Shown piece by piece: positions 1-8,557 of a stretch of 58,609 nucleotides of DNA. Below the pieces are notes generated by a model that had not been told where the DNA came from, ran no database searches, and saw only the letters and a list, made by a program, of their open reading frames with translations. This DNA comes from Candidatus Nitrosopumilus sp. (GTDB lineage: Archaea; Thermoproteota; Nitrososphaeria; Nitrososphaerales; Nitrosopumilaceae), in assembly GCA_029863275.1 (NCBI GenBank), contig JAOTVS010000005.1:1-58609 (forward strand). The letters are read 5' to 3'. Positions within the stretch are counted from its first letter, which is position 1. Each line of letters opens with the position of its first letter. A program made the position numbers and the translations under genes.

Positions 1-443
1 TTTTTATTGGATTTTTTTACTGTAAGATTCACTTGTAAAATATCTCTTGAAGAGTTACGTCGGATAATCCAATGAGAGAATTTTTTTGTCATTTTAAATT
101 TCTGTGAATCATAAATCAAACCAATATCTATTCCCCTGCCGTCTCCCATCTCTTCATGAGCGATTTTATAGTCTCTACCTAAAAAACTCAGATTATCTAC
201 TAACTTTTGAAGAACATTTCTGTTTTCAATTTCACAAACTCCTAGAATATCTGGTCCTTTACTACCATTTAGCAGTCCAATAATTTTTGATAGCTGACTT
301 GTTTTTCTTTCTAATTTTTTCTTGGTCCATCCTTTTACCTCTGTTTTAATAATAGATCTAATTCTACTTTCCCGATTTTTTGCATTTTCCTCATCAAATA
401 AATTCTCAAGATTCCACCATGCTATTTGATACTCGTCGGTCAT
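1..443 (-). CDS. Endonuclease/exonuclease/phosphatase (EEP, DNase I-like) family protein, 3' end outside window
   Basis: The minus strand is open from an ATG at 443 to the window edge, so about 147 N-terminal residues are visible and the C-terminus is missing. The protein begins MTDEYQIAWWNLENLFDEE, the typical first strand of EEP-fold nucleases (the WNLENLFD signature), and later has GPDILGVCEIENR, whose Glu is the metal-binding Glu of this fold. IDIGLIYDSQ is the strand that follows. Family members are Mg-dependent nucleases or phosphodiesterases, and the substrate cannot be told from the fragment. An ATG further upstream, at 457, reads straight into a stop, so 443 is the likely start. The gene is divergent from the tRNA gene. 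Confidence 0.85.
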   Translation of the reverse strand, partial: MTDEYQIAWWNLENLFDEENAKNRESRIRSIIKTEVKGWTKKKLERKTSQLSKIIGLLNGSKGPDILGVCEIENRNVLQKLVDNLSFLGRDYKIAHEEMGDGRGIDIGLIYDSQKFKMTKKFSHWIIRRNSSRDILQVNLTVKKSNK

Positions 444-522
444 TTGGGTTCATTCATTTTTTTCAAATTAAAAAGATAGTGAATTATGAAATTAAAAATT
501 ACCTTGTTTTGTACCTGTGAAG

Positions 523-529
523 CTTAAAT
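523..529 (+). promoter_or_regulatory. Probable TATA box (box A) of the tRNA-Pro gene
   Basis: CTTAAAT lies 23-29 bases before the first base of the mature tRNA, the usual distance for an archaeal TFB/TBP promoter. This assignment rests on spacing and AT-richness alone. Confidence 0.4.
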
Positions 530-551
530 TGGGTATTTTTTATGATTTATT

Positions 552-625
552 GGGATCGTGGTCTAGCTTGGTATGATTCTGCGTTTGGGACGCAGAGATC
601 GCGTGTTCAAATCGCGCCGATCCCA
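552..625 (+). tRNA. tRNA-Pro (anticodon TGG)
   Basis: The cloverleaf can be folded by eye. The acceptor stem is GGGATCG (552-558) with CGATCCC (618-624), followed by discriminator A at 625. The anticodon stem CTGCG/CGCAG encloses the loop TTTGGGA, giving anticodon TGG. The T-arm GCGTG-TTCAAAT-CGCGC has one G-U pair. CCA is not encoded and no intron is seen. It decodes CCN proline codons. The matching ProRS gene is in the same window at 51.7-53.1 kb, though not linked to it. Confidence 0.97.
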
Positions 626-727
626 TTAATTTATGAAGTTTTGAATATTGAAAATATTTTTTGAAGATTAAAGAATACGTTATTCAAGATCATATTAATT
701 TATGATAAAGATCATAAATATTAAGAA

Positions 728-2653
728 TTGAAAGGAAAGAAAAAGGCACTAATCATTAGTATTAGTGAGTATGACGATCCAGAAATTCAGAATCTTAAGT
801 TTTGTGAAAAGGATGGGCAATTAATGTATGAAGCTTTAAAAAAAGCTGATTTTGAAATCCTTAAAAAAAATATTTTAATTGGCAAGGTAGAGTTTAATTC
901 TGTTCAAAAAGCCATAAAAAATTTTTTCAGAGGAGATGATGTCCAACCTGATGACACTTTACTTTTTTATTATTCTGGACATGGAGCGCCATGGGGTAAG
1001 GACGAATATTATATAATAACATCTGATACTGATGCTAGAAAGCCCGATGTTAACGGATTTAAATTTAGCAATTTGACAACTCTTGCTGATGACAGTATCT
1101 CTACAAAAAAAATCTCTATTCTAGATTGCTGTTTCAGCGGTGGAGCTAAAATGGCCAAAGGCATCACGGACTCTCAGGCCTTAGTCGGAAAAATTATTAT
1201 GAATGACCAATTTGCTGAGGAAGGAGATGGATCTTATCTTCTAGCATCATCTTTGAGCACACAACAATCGTTTAATTCTAAAGAGGGAGATTGTAGTGTA
1301 TTTACAAAATACATTGTACAAGGTCTTTCTGGAGAGGAAGAAGAGGCAGTAGATGAAAAAGGATACGTTACACCTGAAAAGTTGGGTAGCTATGTTTTTA
1401 AAAAAATGCGTTTTCTTGAAACTCCTCAGAAGCCAATAAAAAAAGTAGAAGGTAGTGGAGAAATTTACCTTGCTTATTATCCAAACTTTAAACCAAGAGA
1501 GACAGATCAATTTCCATCCAATGATGAAATTAAAAAAGCAATGGAAGTTCTAGAGCAAGAATTACCCAAAGAAAAATTGGAGGAATTTTTACGGTTGCTA
1601 ACAAAAGAACTAGAAGGAGAAGAGCTATCTGATAAAGAAGAGGATAGGTTATGGGCATTACAAGAGCAGGTTAATGAGATTGAAGAATTGGCATTAAAGC
1701 AGAAAGCAGGTTATCGTGAACACCAACTAAGAGAGGATTGGTCTCCCCTAAATAATGGAATTAAGAATTCACATACAAATGAGGAAGTAAATAAAATATC
1801 TTTAGCCAATAATGGAAATAAAAAGCCATTAACTAGAGCGCAAATTAATAAACTGGCTCCATCGCAGGATGAAATTAACAAAGCAATGGAGGGTTTGGAA
1901 CGTGAGTTCCCTAAAGAAAAATTGGATGAATGGGTTAGAATATTAGAAAAAGAAGAAAACGATGAAGAATTATCTGATAAAGAAGAAAATAAATGGAATG
2001 CCTTACAGGAAAGATTGACCGATATCGAATGGTACGCTTTGATGCTAAAATCAGGGATTGATGAATTTGAATTAAACAAATTTTGGGCAGAGGATTTGAT
2101 TGAACAATCAAAATCAAAGGACATCGATGAAATAGACAAAAATGAGGAAACGATTACCAGAGAAGTAATTAATTTATTGGTTCCCTCACAGAAGCAAGTT
2201 AATAAATTTCTGAAGAATCTGGATAGAGAGTTTCCCAAAGAAAAATTGGATGAATGGGTTAGGATAGCTAAAAAGTCCCAAGAAGACGGTATTGAAAAAT
2301 TATCCGATAAAGAAGAAGAAAAATTTCAAGCTATATGGGGCAAAATATCTAAAGACGAAATATATGCTTTAATGACAAGGGTTGGGATTGATGAATTTAA
2401 ATTAAAAAATTGGTGGGTAAAGAATGTGTTTCGAGAATCAAAATCAAAAGACATCGATAAAATAGGTGGATTGGAAGACCAATCTGATTTTGAAGAAAAG
2501 GAGGTTGGGCAAGGAACAAAAGAACTAGAAAAACACACTGATGCTAATTTTATTGATCCTGAATTAGTGAATATTCTCAAACTAAGACTTGCAAAGGGAG
2601 AAATAACCAGGGAAGAGTATGAGGAAAAGAAAAACATACTAGGTGCACTCTGA
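728..2653 (+). CDS. Caspase-family (metacaspase-like, C14) protease with three helical repeats and a C-terminal SHOCT domain
   Basis: The 641-residue protein starts with TTG, since an in-frame stop sits at 722 and the first caspase strand begins at residue 5. Residues 1-260 are a caspase fold: YYSGHG places the catalytic His at 85, and ILDCCFSGG places the catalytic Cys at about 135. Three related segments of about 75 residues begin near 262, 378 and 486. They share LPKEKL/FPKEKLDEWVR, LSDKEE and GIDEF motifs and look helical and highly charged. Residues 614-641 (LKLRLAKGEITREEYEEKK) are a SHOCT module, often used for oligomerisation. No signal peptide is seen, so it is probably cytoplasmic. 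Its neighbour at 2664 also ends in SHOCT. The substrate is unknown. Confidence 0.85.
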   Translation: MKGKKKALIISISEYDDPEIQNLKFCEKDGQLMYEALKKADFEILKKNILIGKVEFNSVQKAIKNFFRGDDVQPDDTLLFYYSGHGAPWGKDEYYIITSDTDARKPDVNGFKFSNLTTLADDSISTKKISILDCCFSGGAKMAKGITDSQALVGKIIMNDQFAEEGDGSYLLASSLSTQQSFNSKEGDCSVFTKYIVQGLSGEEEEAVDEKGYVTPEKLGSYVFKKMRFLETPQKPIKKVEGSGEIYLAYYPNFKPRETDQFPSNDEIKKAMEVLEQELPKEKLEEFLRLLTKELEGEELSDKEEDRLWALQEQVNEIEELALKQKAGYREHQLREDWSPLNNGIKNSHTNEEVNKISLANNGNKKPLTRAQINKLAPSQDEINKAMEGLEREFPKEKLDEWVRILEKEENDEELSDKEENKWNALQERLTDIEWYALMLKSGIDEFELNKFWAEDLIEQSKSKDIDEIDKNEETITREVINLLVPSQKQVNKFLKNLDREFPKEKLDEWVRIAKKSQEDGIEKLSDKEEEKFQAIWGKISKDEIYALMTRVGIDEFKLKNWWVKNVFRESKSKDIDKIGGLEDQSDFEEKEVGQGTKELEKHTDANFIDPELVNILKLRLAKGEITREEYEEKKNILGAL

Positions 2654-2663
2654 TAGAAAAATC

Positions 2664-3224
2664 ATGGGTATTAGGAAATCAAAACCAAATGTAAAAGAAT
2701 TAAAAAATAATGAAGATATTGTTTATCATTGGAAATTTAAAAATAAAACTGGATTTTTAAAATCAGACAAATTGTTATTTTTGGTTACAAACAAAAGAGC
2801 TTTAATTGCAGATCAGAAAACAAAGAGAATTTATCGTTTTTTTGGTATATCTTCGCTTGGTGTTGTGGTAAAAAATGTAAGAACGGATTTTAGATTAGGT
2901 AAAAAATCCAAAACTATGGGCACAATAGAATTTTGGGTAAAGGGTAAAAAGATATTTCAGTTATTATCAGAAAATGATCCAGAAGGAATAAGAGATACGA
3001 TTCATGAACTCCAAAGAGGTCTGGGTTATGACACGGAAAATACAGAAGATTATGAAGAAGAAAGAATGGCAAGTGATTCTATACAAAACGATCCTGTTAG
3101 ACCAGAGGAAACGAAAAGATCTTCAGAAGAACCTCTCAAAATATTAAAACTTAGATTTGCAAGAGGTGAAATAACAAAAGAAGAGTATGAAGAAACGAAA
3201 CTCATGTTAGAAGAATCAGATTAA
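2664..3224 (+). CDS. PH-like domain protein with C-terminal SHOCT domain
   Basis: This 186-residue protein is read from ATG 2664. A GTG at 2643, overlapping the end of the caspase gene, is an alternative start in the same frame. The first ~110 residues resemble bacterial PH-like domains: a DIVYHWKFKNKTGFLKSDKLLFLVTNKRAL pattern (shown in pieces: VYHWKFKN, LLFLVTNKRALI), then strands ending in a helix (IRDTIHEL). A charged linker follows, and ILKLRFARGEITKEEYEE near residue 159 is a SHOCT module nearly identical to that of the preceding caspase-like protein. The 10-base spacing implies cotranscription. It may be a scaffold or regulator binding the protease through SHOCT; that role is inferred. 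Confidence 0.75.
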   Translation: MGIRKSKPNVKELKNNEDIVYHWKFKNKTGFLKSDKLLFLVTNKRALIADQKTKRIYRFFGISSLGVVVKNVRTDFRLGKKSKTMGTIEFWVKGKKIFQLLSENDPEGIRDTIHELQRGLGYDTENTEDYEEERMASDSIQNDPVRPEETKRSSEEPLKILKLRFARGEITKEEYEETKLMLEESD

Positions 3225-3528
3225 ATTCCAAAGGTTGAATTTTTTAAAATATTATTTGGAATTATCATCTCATGTTTTCAGGAACCTGGATACTTTTGGT
3301 ATATGGTACGATAAACAAAATTGACTTTCTCCACATAAATTATCCTTATTTGATAATTATTTGTTCTAAGATTCAAATCTGGTACGGTTTGAACCTATTT
3401 TACATGCAAAACGTATATCAAAATTAAGATATTTTAGATTCAAAATAAATGTCATCTAATATTTTGGTAATCAAGCTACATTTGATTTATTTAATTTTTA
3501 ACATTTAGAATTGTAGGGGAATAATCTG
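3225..3528. other. Intergenic region without recognisable gene
   Basis: This is a very AT-rich spacer between the SHOCT pair and the next small gene. I see no ORF with coding character, no tRNA and no strong hairpin. GGGG at about 3517-3520, nine bases before the ATG at 3529, is a possible ribosome binding site. Confidence 0.5.
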
Positions 3529-3642
3529 ATGTTTGGAAGAAAAAAGAAGCTAGAAAAAACCGTTACAAAAGAATCTTTTGCAAAATGCCAAATTCATGGA
3601 ATACATTATCCTACACATCTAGGATGTCCGAAATGTAAATGA
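3529..3642 (+). CDS. 37-residue zinc-binding miniprotein (probable 5' part of a frameshifted gene)
   Basis: The ATG follows a purine-rich GGGGA site at good spacing. The product starts with a basic stretch ([10 protein letters not shown]) and contains [18 protein letters not shown], a Cys/His set able to bind one zinc ion. The frame closes with TGA, but the sequence right after it, read one base forward, encodes a hydrophobic membrane segment with normal codon character (next entry). It is therefore either a very short protein or the N-terminal part of a longer one broken by a frameshift. Confidence 0.55.
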   Translation: MFGRKKKLEKTVTKESFAKCQIHGIHYPTHLGCPKCK

Positions 3643-3818
3643 AGTTCCAATTGACTCATCAGCACTTGTAATTGCAGGACTTGGAAGTATGATATGGATG
3701 GTACCAGCAGTAGCTGGTGTTGTCGGTGCTGGGATTTATCTAGTAAAACTTCGAACCAACACAGAATAGTTCTACTTCCTATAATCCACAGCAAATAGAC
3801 CATAAAACGACCAAATAA
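3641..3818 (+). pseudogene. Out-of-frame continuation of the 3529 gene: membrane segment plus hydrophilic tail
   Basis: Reading one base forward from the end of the 3529 gene gives [15 protein letters not shown] and [21 protein letters not shown], a clear membrane helix, up to TAG 3767-3769. A second +1 step there gives [17 protein letters not shown] up to TAA 3816-3818. The segments joined would form one protein of about 95 residues with a zinc knuckle, a TM helix and a polar tail. Two successive shifts suggest a decayed gene or base-call errors rather than programmed frameshifting. ATG 3689 could start a 26-residue TM peptide independently. Confidence 0.45.
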
Positions 3819-3967
3819 GATAACTTTTGACTACCCTTATTATCAAATAATAAAATACAATTAACGCCAAGCAATGAAGAAGAGTTAGAGTAATGACTTG
3901 ATATGAAGTAACCTAATAGATCTGAGCTTCGGCACATTTTTATCATTTCTGGATTATTTTGGTTTAG

Positions 3968-4213
3968 TTGAATTTTGAAAAACGTGATATTATTCTAATT
4001 GCAGGAATCGTTTTTGTAGTCCTTGGAATTACTCAATATGTTCCATTACTTTATTCAAGTCTGATTGGATTATTGTTATTTTTTGGAATCAAAGTATATG
4101 TTCACAGGAAAAAGAAAATAATTCAAAATGATGTTGGTGAAGGATTATGTATGGAGTGCGGTTTTAAAATTATTGATAAAAAATGTCCAAATTGTGACTT
4201 TAAAAACATATAA
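3968..4213 (+). CDS. Small membrane protein with C-terminal zinc ribbon
   Basis: The 81-residue product is read from a TTG. Two hydrophobic helices (about residues 9-23 and 25-43) are followed by a basic stretch (VHRKKKI) and a four-Cys zinc ribbon, CMECGF...KCPNCDF. The basic residues after the helices suggest that the zinc ribbon faces the cytoplasm. The function is unknown. This TM-plus-zinc-ribbon design recurs in archaeal microproteins that may anchor partners to the membrane; that role is speculative. Confidence 0.65.
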   Translation: MNFEKRDIILIAGIVFVVLGITQYVPLLYSSLIGLLLFFGIKVYVHRKKKIIQNDVGEGLCMECGFKIIDKKCPNCDFKNI

Positions 4214-4246
4214 TTTTTAAGTAGATAAGAATACAAGAAAAGGAAC

Positions 4247-4555
4247 ATGGTTTCAAGAAAAAAAACGGTGACTAAATCTAGCGAATCCAAAAAAAGACAC
4301 AATGCATCAAAGAAAGGATGGGTTACAAGGCGTCTAAATGCACTAAAGAAAAAACCTTCTAGTCCAAAGATATCTCGGACAATAACTTCTGAAAAATTAA
4401 AAAAACTGCAACGAGAAGAAAAAATTAGAAATACTACTCGAAGAACTGCTCAAAAGAAGGGACGAAGTCTAGTCTCTGATAAACCAAAACTAAAATCAGG
4501 CAGACTTGTCCGTCCAGCTCGTAGAGCTAGCAAAAGGCGTGCCTCTGTAAGATAA
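4247..4555 (+). CDS. Very basic 102-residue protein, possible nucleic-acid-binding protein
   Basis: The product starts at an ATG shortly after a purine-rich AAGAAAAGGAAC stretch. It is extremely rich in Lys, Arg and Ser/Thr (RKKTVTKSSESKKRH, RRTAQKKGRS, RRASKRRASVR), has almost no acidic or hydrophobic core residues, and contains no Cys. Such composition fits a disordered DNA- or RNA-binding or chromatin protein. No known family is recognised. It lies just downstream of a TM/zinc-ribbon gene on the same strand. Confidence 0.6.
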   Translation: MVSRKKTVTKSSESKKRHNASKKGWVTRRLNALKKKPSSPKISRTITSEKLKKLQREEKIRNTTRRTAQKKGRSLVSDKPKLKSGRLVRPARRASKRRASVR

Positions 4556-4744
4556 ATAATTAAATTCTTTTTCTTTTGTATAAGATCAGTTATGCGCATC
4601 CTCTAAATACCAAAAAGTTGAAAATTACGCATGAAAAATCCTAAAAAAATTCTATTTCTGAGGTCAACTTTCACAATTAGCTCAACTTTTCCTCCATTTC
4701 ATTCTAAAAAGAGGCATCTCATCTATTTCATATAGGAAAACGCA

Positions 4745-7700
4745 ATGATCAAGACCGTTACTATATTATTTTCCGTACTTGTAATCATGACACTAGTCAA
4801 TTCAGCTAGTGCACAATCATCTTCAGCTGATCATGTTGTAATTAATGAAGTTGATATTAATCCGCCAGGGGATGATTCAAAATCCCCAACAGAATGGGTA
4901 GAACTTTACAACCCGACTAACTCTGCTGTGGATATCGGTGGTTGGAAAATTGCATCGACCTCTGTTCTAAAACAGACACTCACGATATCTCCTGGAACTG
5001 TAATTGAGGCAGGAAAATTTTTGACATTTTCATACAAACCTGTATGGTTTACAGATAACAATGAAATTGTAGAGCTTCGTGATAAAAACAACATAGTGAT
5101 TGATAGCACTTTGCTAATGTATGATATTCAAAATGATTTTTCCTCTTGGCAAAGAGTCTATGATGGAGTAGATAATGACAGTGCTAGTGATTGGAAGTTT
5201 GAAAAATCAACTGCAGGTTCATCAAATGGCAAACTCCCTGTAACTGAGGATAAACAAAACGTTGTAGTAACGATTGATTCTGCCAAATCTAATTACTTGT
5301 TTGGAGAAACAGCAATTCTTAAAGGCCATATATCTAAAGAAATTTTCAAGTTTCAAAGTGGTACTTTTAATCCAGAATCAATCACGGTAACCATCAAAGG
5401 GCCCAACTATAGTTCTAATATACTACTTTATCCAGACCGAAATTTAGATTTCAAAACTTCTTTAAATTTACATCCAGTTCTTGGAATTACTGAGGGTGTA
5501 TATGATGTAACGGCAAGTTATGCTGATTCATTTGCATCTACAAGTTTTTCGGTTGGAGAAAAAACAATTGATTTAGAACTGATTGAAGAAGCATCATTTG
5601 AAATAGTTACAAACAAATCTCAATATCTTCCTGGAGAAAAAGTATCCATCACTGGCAGTACTTCCGAGGTTATTCCTTTAGAGGGTTTAAAATACACTCT
5701 TAGAGATCCCAAAAATAATATTGTTGCTTCTGGAAATCTATATCCTACAAACAATAAATTCTCTGGCTCCATTTTTCTAACAACAGTAAATCCTGTTTAT
5801 GGCACTTACATTCTAACCTCAGAATATTTGGGAATAGTTTCTACTTCATTTGATTTGGTCCAAGATGTAAAAGAGGATACTTTGATCTCTCTTTGGACAG
5901 ACAAAGAAGTCTATGGTTTGGGAGACACTGTTTTCATTTCTGGTAGGCTGAATGATCATTGGGTAAGTTCGTTGGATTTAGAAATCCTTCAAACAAGAAA
6001 CCTTGCACTTGGAGTTGGAGGATCTGATAGTGGCGACTTTGCCTTTAAAATTTCAGATATTGTTAGACTCGAAGGGGATAGTTCGTTCAAGTATTCATTT
6101 AAAATCCCAACTGGTGATAAACGACTTGGAGATTATAGAATCAAGGTTTCAAAGGAAATAGGCACTGAAATCAAATCCATCACCGTTGTAAAGGATCCTA
6201 CCGAAATTCAAGATATTAAAGAACCTCTTTCACTGGGAACTGACAAATCCGTTTATGATTTTGGAGACAAGATTATGATTAAGGGATTTGTAGACAAATT
6301 AAGTCAAATTACATCTGGTGTTCCAGTAGTCAAAGTATCGATAAAGAACGTGGATGGAACCCCTCTAACTATGATTGGGGATACTGGGGGCGGTAGATTA
6401 GGAAGTACAGGCTCATCGGTATCTTATGATTTTACTGCAATACCAGATCCATCTGGTCGATATTCTGTTTCAACACAACTTAGCCGAAGTATTTTTGATG
6501 AGGGTCAATATCTTGTTACTGCAAAATATCTCAGTCTTTCAAAATCCGCAACATTTTCTGTAACTGATTCTCTGAATATTAAAGGAACGGATCCTATATT
6601 CTTGAATAAAACCGTTTTTGGTTTGGGGGAGACTATCTACCTTACAGGAACTCTTCCTCCAACTAGTGATACATCAGTATCGATTTCCTTAACAAAACCA
6701 GACGGGAGTATCAGTAATTTTGGGGCTTTGGTTGATAACCAACAATTCTCTTGGTCTTGGGTTGCACCTATTGCTGAAAAACAACCTAACTTGAAGTCAG
6801 ATGACCGCTCGCTATCTTCAACAAATATCGGAATTTATAAAATCCATGTCTCGACTCCATCATTTGGAAAAGATCTTTTCTTTAAGGTCTCACTTGATCC
6901 CACAAACGATAGTTTGACAATTTCTCCTGTAAATGTGTACACCTCCAAACCAATCTATGAAGCTGGAGAAACACTAAAGGTACTTGGCTCAGTCATTCTG
7001 CGAGCACAAGGGTCTGAGGGATTAGTGATTCCAGAACGAGTACATCTATCCATCACTTCTGAGAATTCCCCCACCAAAATAATTCATGAGGCTTCAGTTT
7101 ATCCTGATGTTGGGGGAAATTTCAACAGTAATTTTGAATTACCTATAACAATTTTCAGCGAAGGTCAATACAAAGTAAAGGCAAAATACACCAATAAACA
7201 AACCACTTCTTCATTTGGCGTGGTAAATGATTTTGCATATGGTTTGGATGAACCCATATCGCTATTGCTCTCATCTGACAAAACCCAATACAATCCTGGA
7301 GATAAGGTGTTTGTAGTGGGAAAACCAAACAAATTGATTTATCTTGAAAATTATGATGTTAGTGTTTTTAAAACCACTGGCTCTGAAATTACTTGTGGTT
7401 CCTTTACCTGTGGAGTTCATAGTGGCCCAGTAACAACAATTAGACCAAGTCCAAATGGTTCTTTTTCGTACCAATTTTCAATCCCTGATTCCCCTGATAG
7501 TCTTGGGCGATACAAAGTTACAGTTGAGGCAGATTTTGAAACCAAAAACCTTGAATTTGATGTAGTAGAAAAACCAATCGAGGAACATATCCCTCAAACA
7601 ATAATTGAAAAGGTCAACAGCATTTCTGAAGATCAAGTATCGATAAGTATAATGAAAAGAGAATTTGCCGACAGTGAGATTGGACCTAGAGTTCTTTTAG

Positions 7701-8029
7701 GTTCCCTGATTACATCTCCACGTGGAGAGGAGGCAAATGTTAATCTGCGAGTTGTCTCAGAATCTGGAGTTTGTGTAATTGGTCCTGAAGATATCTGTCT
7801 TGTTCAGGAATCCACAAGAAAGCCAGGGGGAATATACGATATTGTGGAAGTGGATGGTACTACCCTCAAGGTTAGATACAGCGGTCCTAATGTAGTAGTG
7901 GAGAAATTCTCAATTTTACCTGAATCATCAACTGAAATGTTGCCTGACTCTATTTGGGACATTCAGGTGGTAAAGGATGATCAACAATCACGCCTTTATT
8001 ACAAGATTAATTACTCTTCTTTAGAGTAA
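4745..8029 (+). CDS. Large exported protein: lamin-tail domain followed by repeated Ig-like beta-sandwich domains
   Basis: The 1094-residue protein has an N-terminal signal peptide (hydrophobic core after MIKTV, cleavage near NSASA-QSSS). Residues ~30-125 form a lamin-tail domain (VVINEVDINPPGD, EWVELYNPT, DIGGWKI), found in extracellular bacterial and archaeal proteins. About seven beta-sandwich repeats follow, each opened by a pattern like NYLFGETAILKG, QYLPGEKVSITG, VYGLGDTVFISG, VYDFGDKIMIKG, VFGLGETIYLTG, IYEAGETLKVLG and QYNPGDKVFVVG. There is no clear C-terminal TM or sorting signal. It is probably a cell-surface protein or one associated with the S-layer, with an adhesive or structural role; the ligand is unknown. 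Confidence 0.8.
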   Translation: MIKTVTILFSVLVIMTLVNSASAQSSSADHVVINEVDINPPGDDSKSPTEWVELYNPTNSAVDIGGWKIASTSVLKQTLTISPGTVIEAGKFLTFSYKPVWFTDNNEIVELRDKNNIVIDSTLLMYDIQNDFSSWQRVYDGVDNDSASDWKFEKSTAGSSNGKLPVTEDKQNVVVTIDSAKSNYLFGETAILKGHISKEIFKFQSGTFNPESITVTIKGPNYSSNILLYPDRNLDFKTSLNLHPVLGITEGVYDVTASYADSFASTSFSVGEKTIDLELIEEASFEIVTNKSQYLPGEKVSITGSTSEVIPLEGLKYTLRDPKNNIVASGNLYPTNNKFSGSIFLTTVNPVYGTYILTSEYLGIVSTSFDLVQDVKEDTLISLWTDKEVYGLGDTVFISGRLNDHWVSSLDLEILQTRNLALGVGGSDSGDFAFKISDIVRLEGDSSFKYSFKIPTGDKRLGDYRIKVSKEIGTEIKSITVVKDPTEIQDIKEPLSLGTDKSVYDFGDKIMIKGFVDKLSQITSGVPVVKVSIKNVDGTPLTMIGDTGGGRLGSTGSSVSYDFTAIPDPSGRYSVSTQLSRSIFDEGQYLVTAKYLSLSKSATFSVTDSLNIKGTDPIFLNKTVFGLGETIYLTGTLPPTSDTSVSISLTKPDGSISNFGALVDNQQFSWSWVAPIAEKQPNLKSDDRSLSSTNIGIYKIHVSTPSFGKDLFFKVSLDPTNDSLTISPVNVYTSKPIYEAGETLKVLGSVILRAQGSEGLVIPERVHLSITSENSPTKIIHEASVYPDVGGNFNSNFELPITIFSEGQYKVKAKYTNKQTTSSFGVVNDFAYGLDEPISLLLSSDKTQYNPGDKVFVVGKPNKLIYLENYDVSVFKTTGSEITCGSFTCGVHSGPVTTIRPSPNGSFSYQFSIPDSPDSLGRYKVTVEADFETKNLEFDVVEKPIEEHIPQTIIEKVNSISEDQVSISIMKREFADSEIGPRVLLGSLITSPRGEEANVNLRVVSESGVCVIGPEDICLVQESTRKPGGIYDIVEVDGTTLKVRYSGPNVVVEKFSILPESSTEMLPDSIWDIQVVKDDQQSRLYYKINYSSLE

Positions 8030-8061
8030 ACTCCAAATAGAAATTTTACTAGATAGTTTTA

Positions 8062-8556
8062 TTGAAATTATATGTTTTACGATTCAATCAAGATGATCCT
8101 AAAAAATGTACAGCTGCTAAACTAGTAAAATTTAACATTGCAAGGGATATTCGAAACACTAACAAAAAAAATCTTGTATTGGATCCCTTTGCCGATAAGA
8201 TTTTAATTCCAAAAGATAAGTTCCTTTTCAACTCTATAGTTGGAATTGATTGTTCTTGGAATTTAACGGATCAGACATTTGCAAAAAAGTTTATTGGAAT
8301 CAAACGAAAACTACCGCCATTACTTGCAGGTAATTCTGTAAATTATTCAAAATTAAACAAGCTTACAACTGCTGAGGCAATTGCTGGTTCTTTGTTCATT
8401 TTGGGTCTAAAACAAGATGCACTTGAATTACTTGACAAGTTCAAGTGGGGTCATACATTCTATGAGTTAAATCAAAACCTTTTAGACGAATACTCCAAGT
8501 TAGATTCTGAAGATGAAGTAGAAGATATCCTGCGAGAATATGGACTTTCAAAGTAA
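8062..8556 (+). CDS. tsr3: Tsr3-type 16S/18S rRNA aminocarboxypropyltransferase (DUF367)
   Basis: The 164-residue product starts at a TTG. It shows the family's landmarks: CTAAKLVKF, LDPFADKILIP, VGIDCSWN, RKLPPLLAGNSVNYSKL, LTTAEAIAGSLFILG and KFKWGHTFYELN. Tsr3 transfers the aminocarboxypropyl group of S-adenosylmethionine to a hypermodified uridine near the decoding site of small-subunit rRNA, late in 40S/30S maturation. The archaeal enzyme is short like this one, without the eukaryotic acidic tail. The stop lies two bases from the end of the convergent substrate-binding protein gene. Confidence in the family is high. Confidence 0.93.
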   Translation: MKLYVLRFNQDDPKKCTAAKLVKFNIARDIRNTNKKNLVLDPFADKILIPKDKFLFNSIVGIDCSWNLTDQTFAKKFIGIKRKLPPLLAGNSVNYSKLNKLTTAEAIAGSLFILGLKQDALELLDKFKWGHTFYELNQNLLDEYSKLDSEDEVEDILREYGLSK

Positions 8557-8557
8557 A

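Noticed and set aside
1711-2637. Minus-strand frames of 103-175 residues across the caspase gene
   Set aside because: Ser/Phe-rich shadows of the charged repeats on the plus strand; no independent motif or start context.
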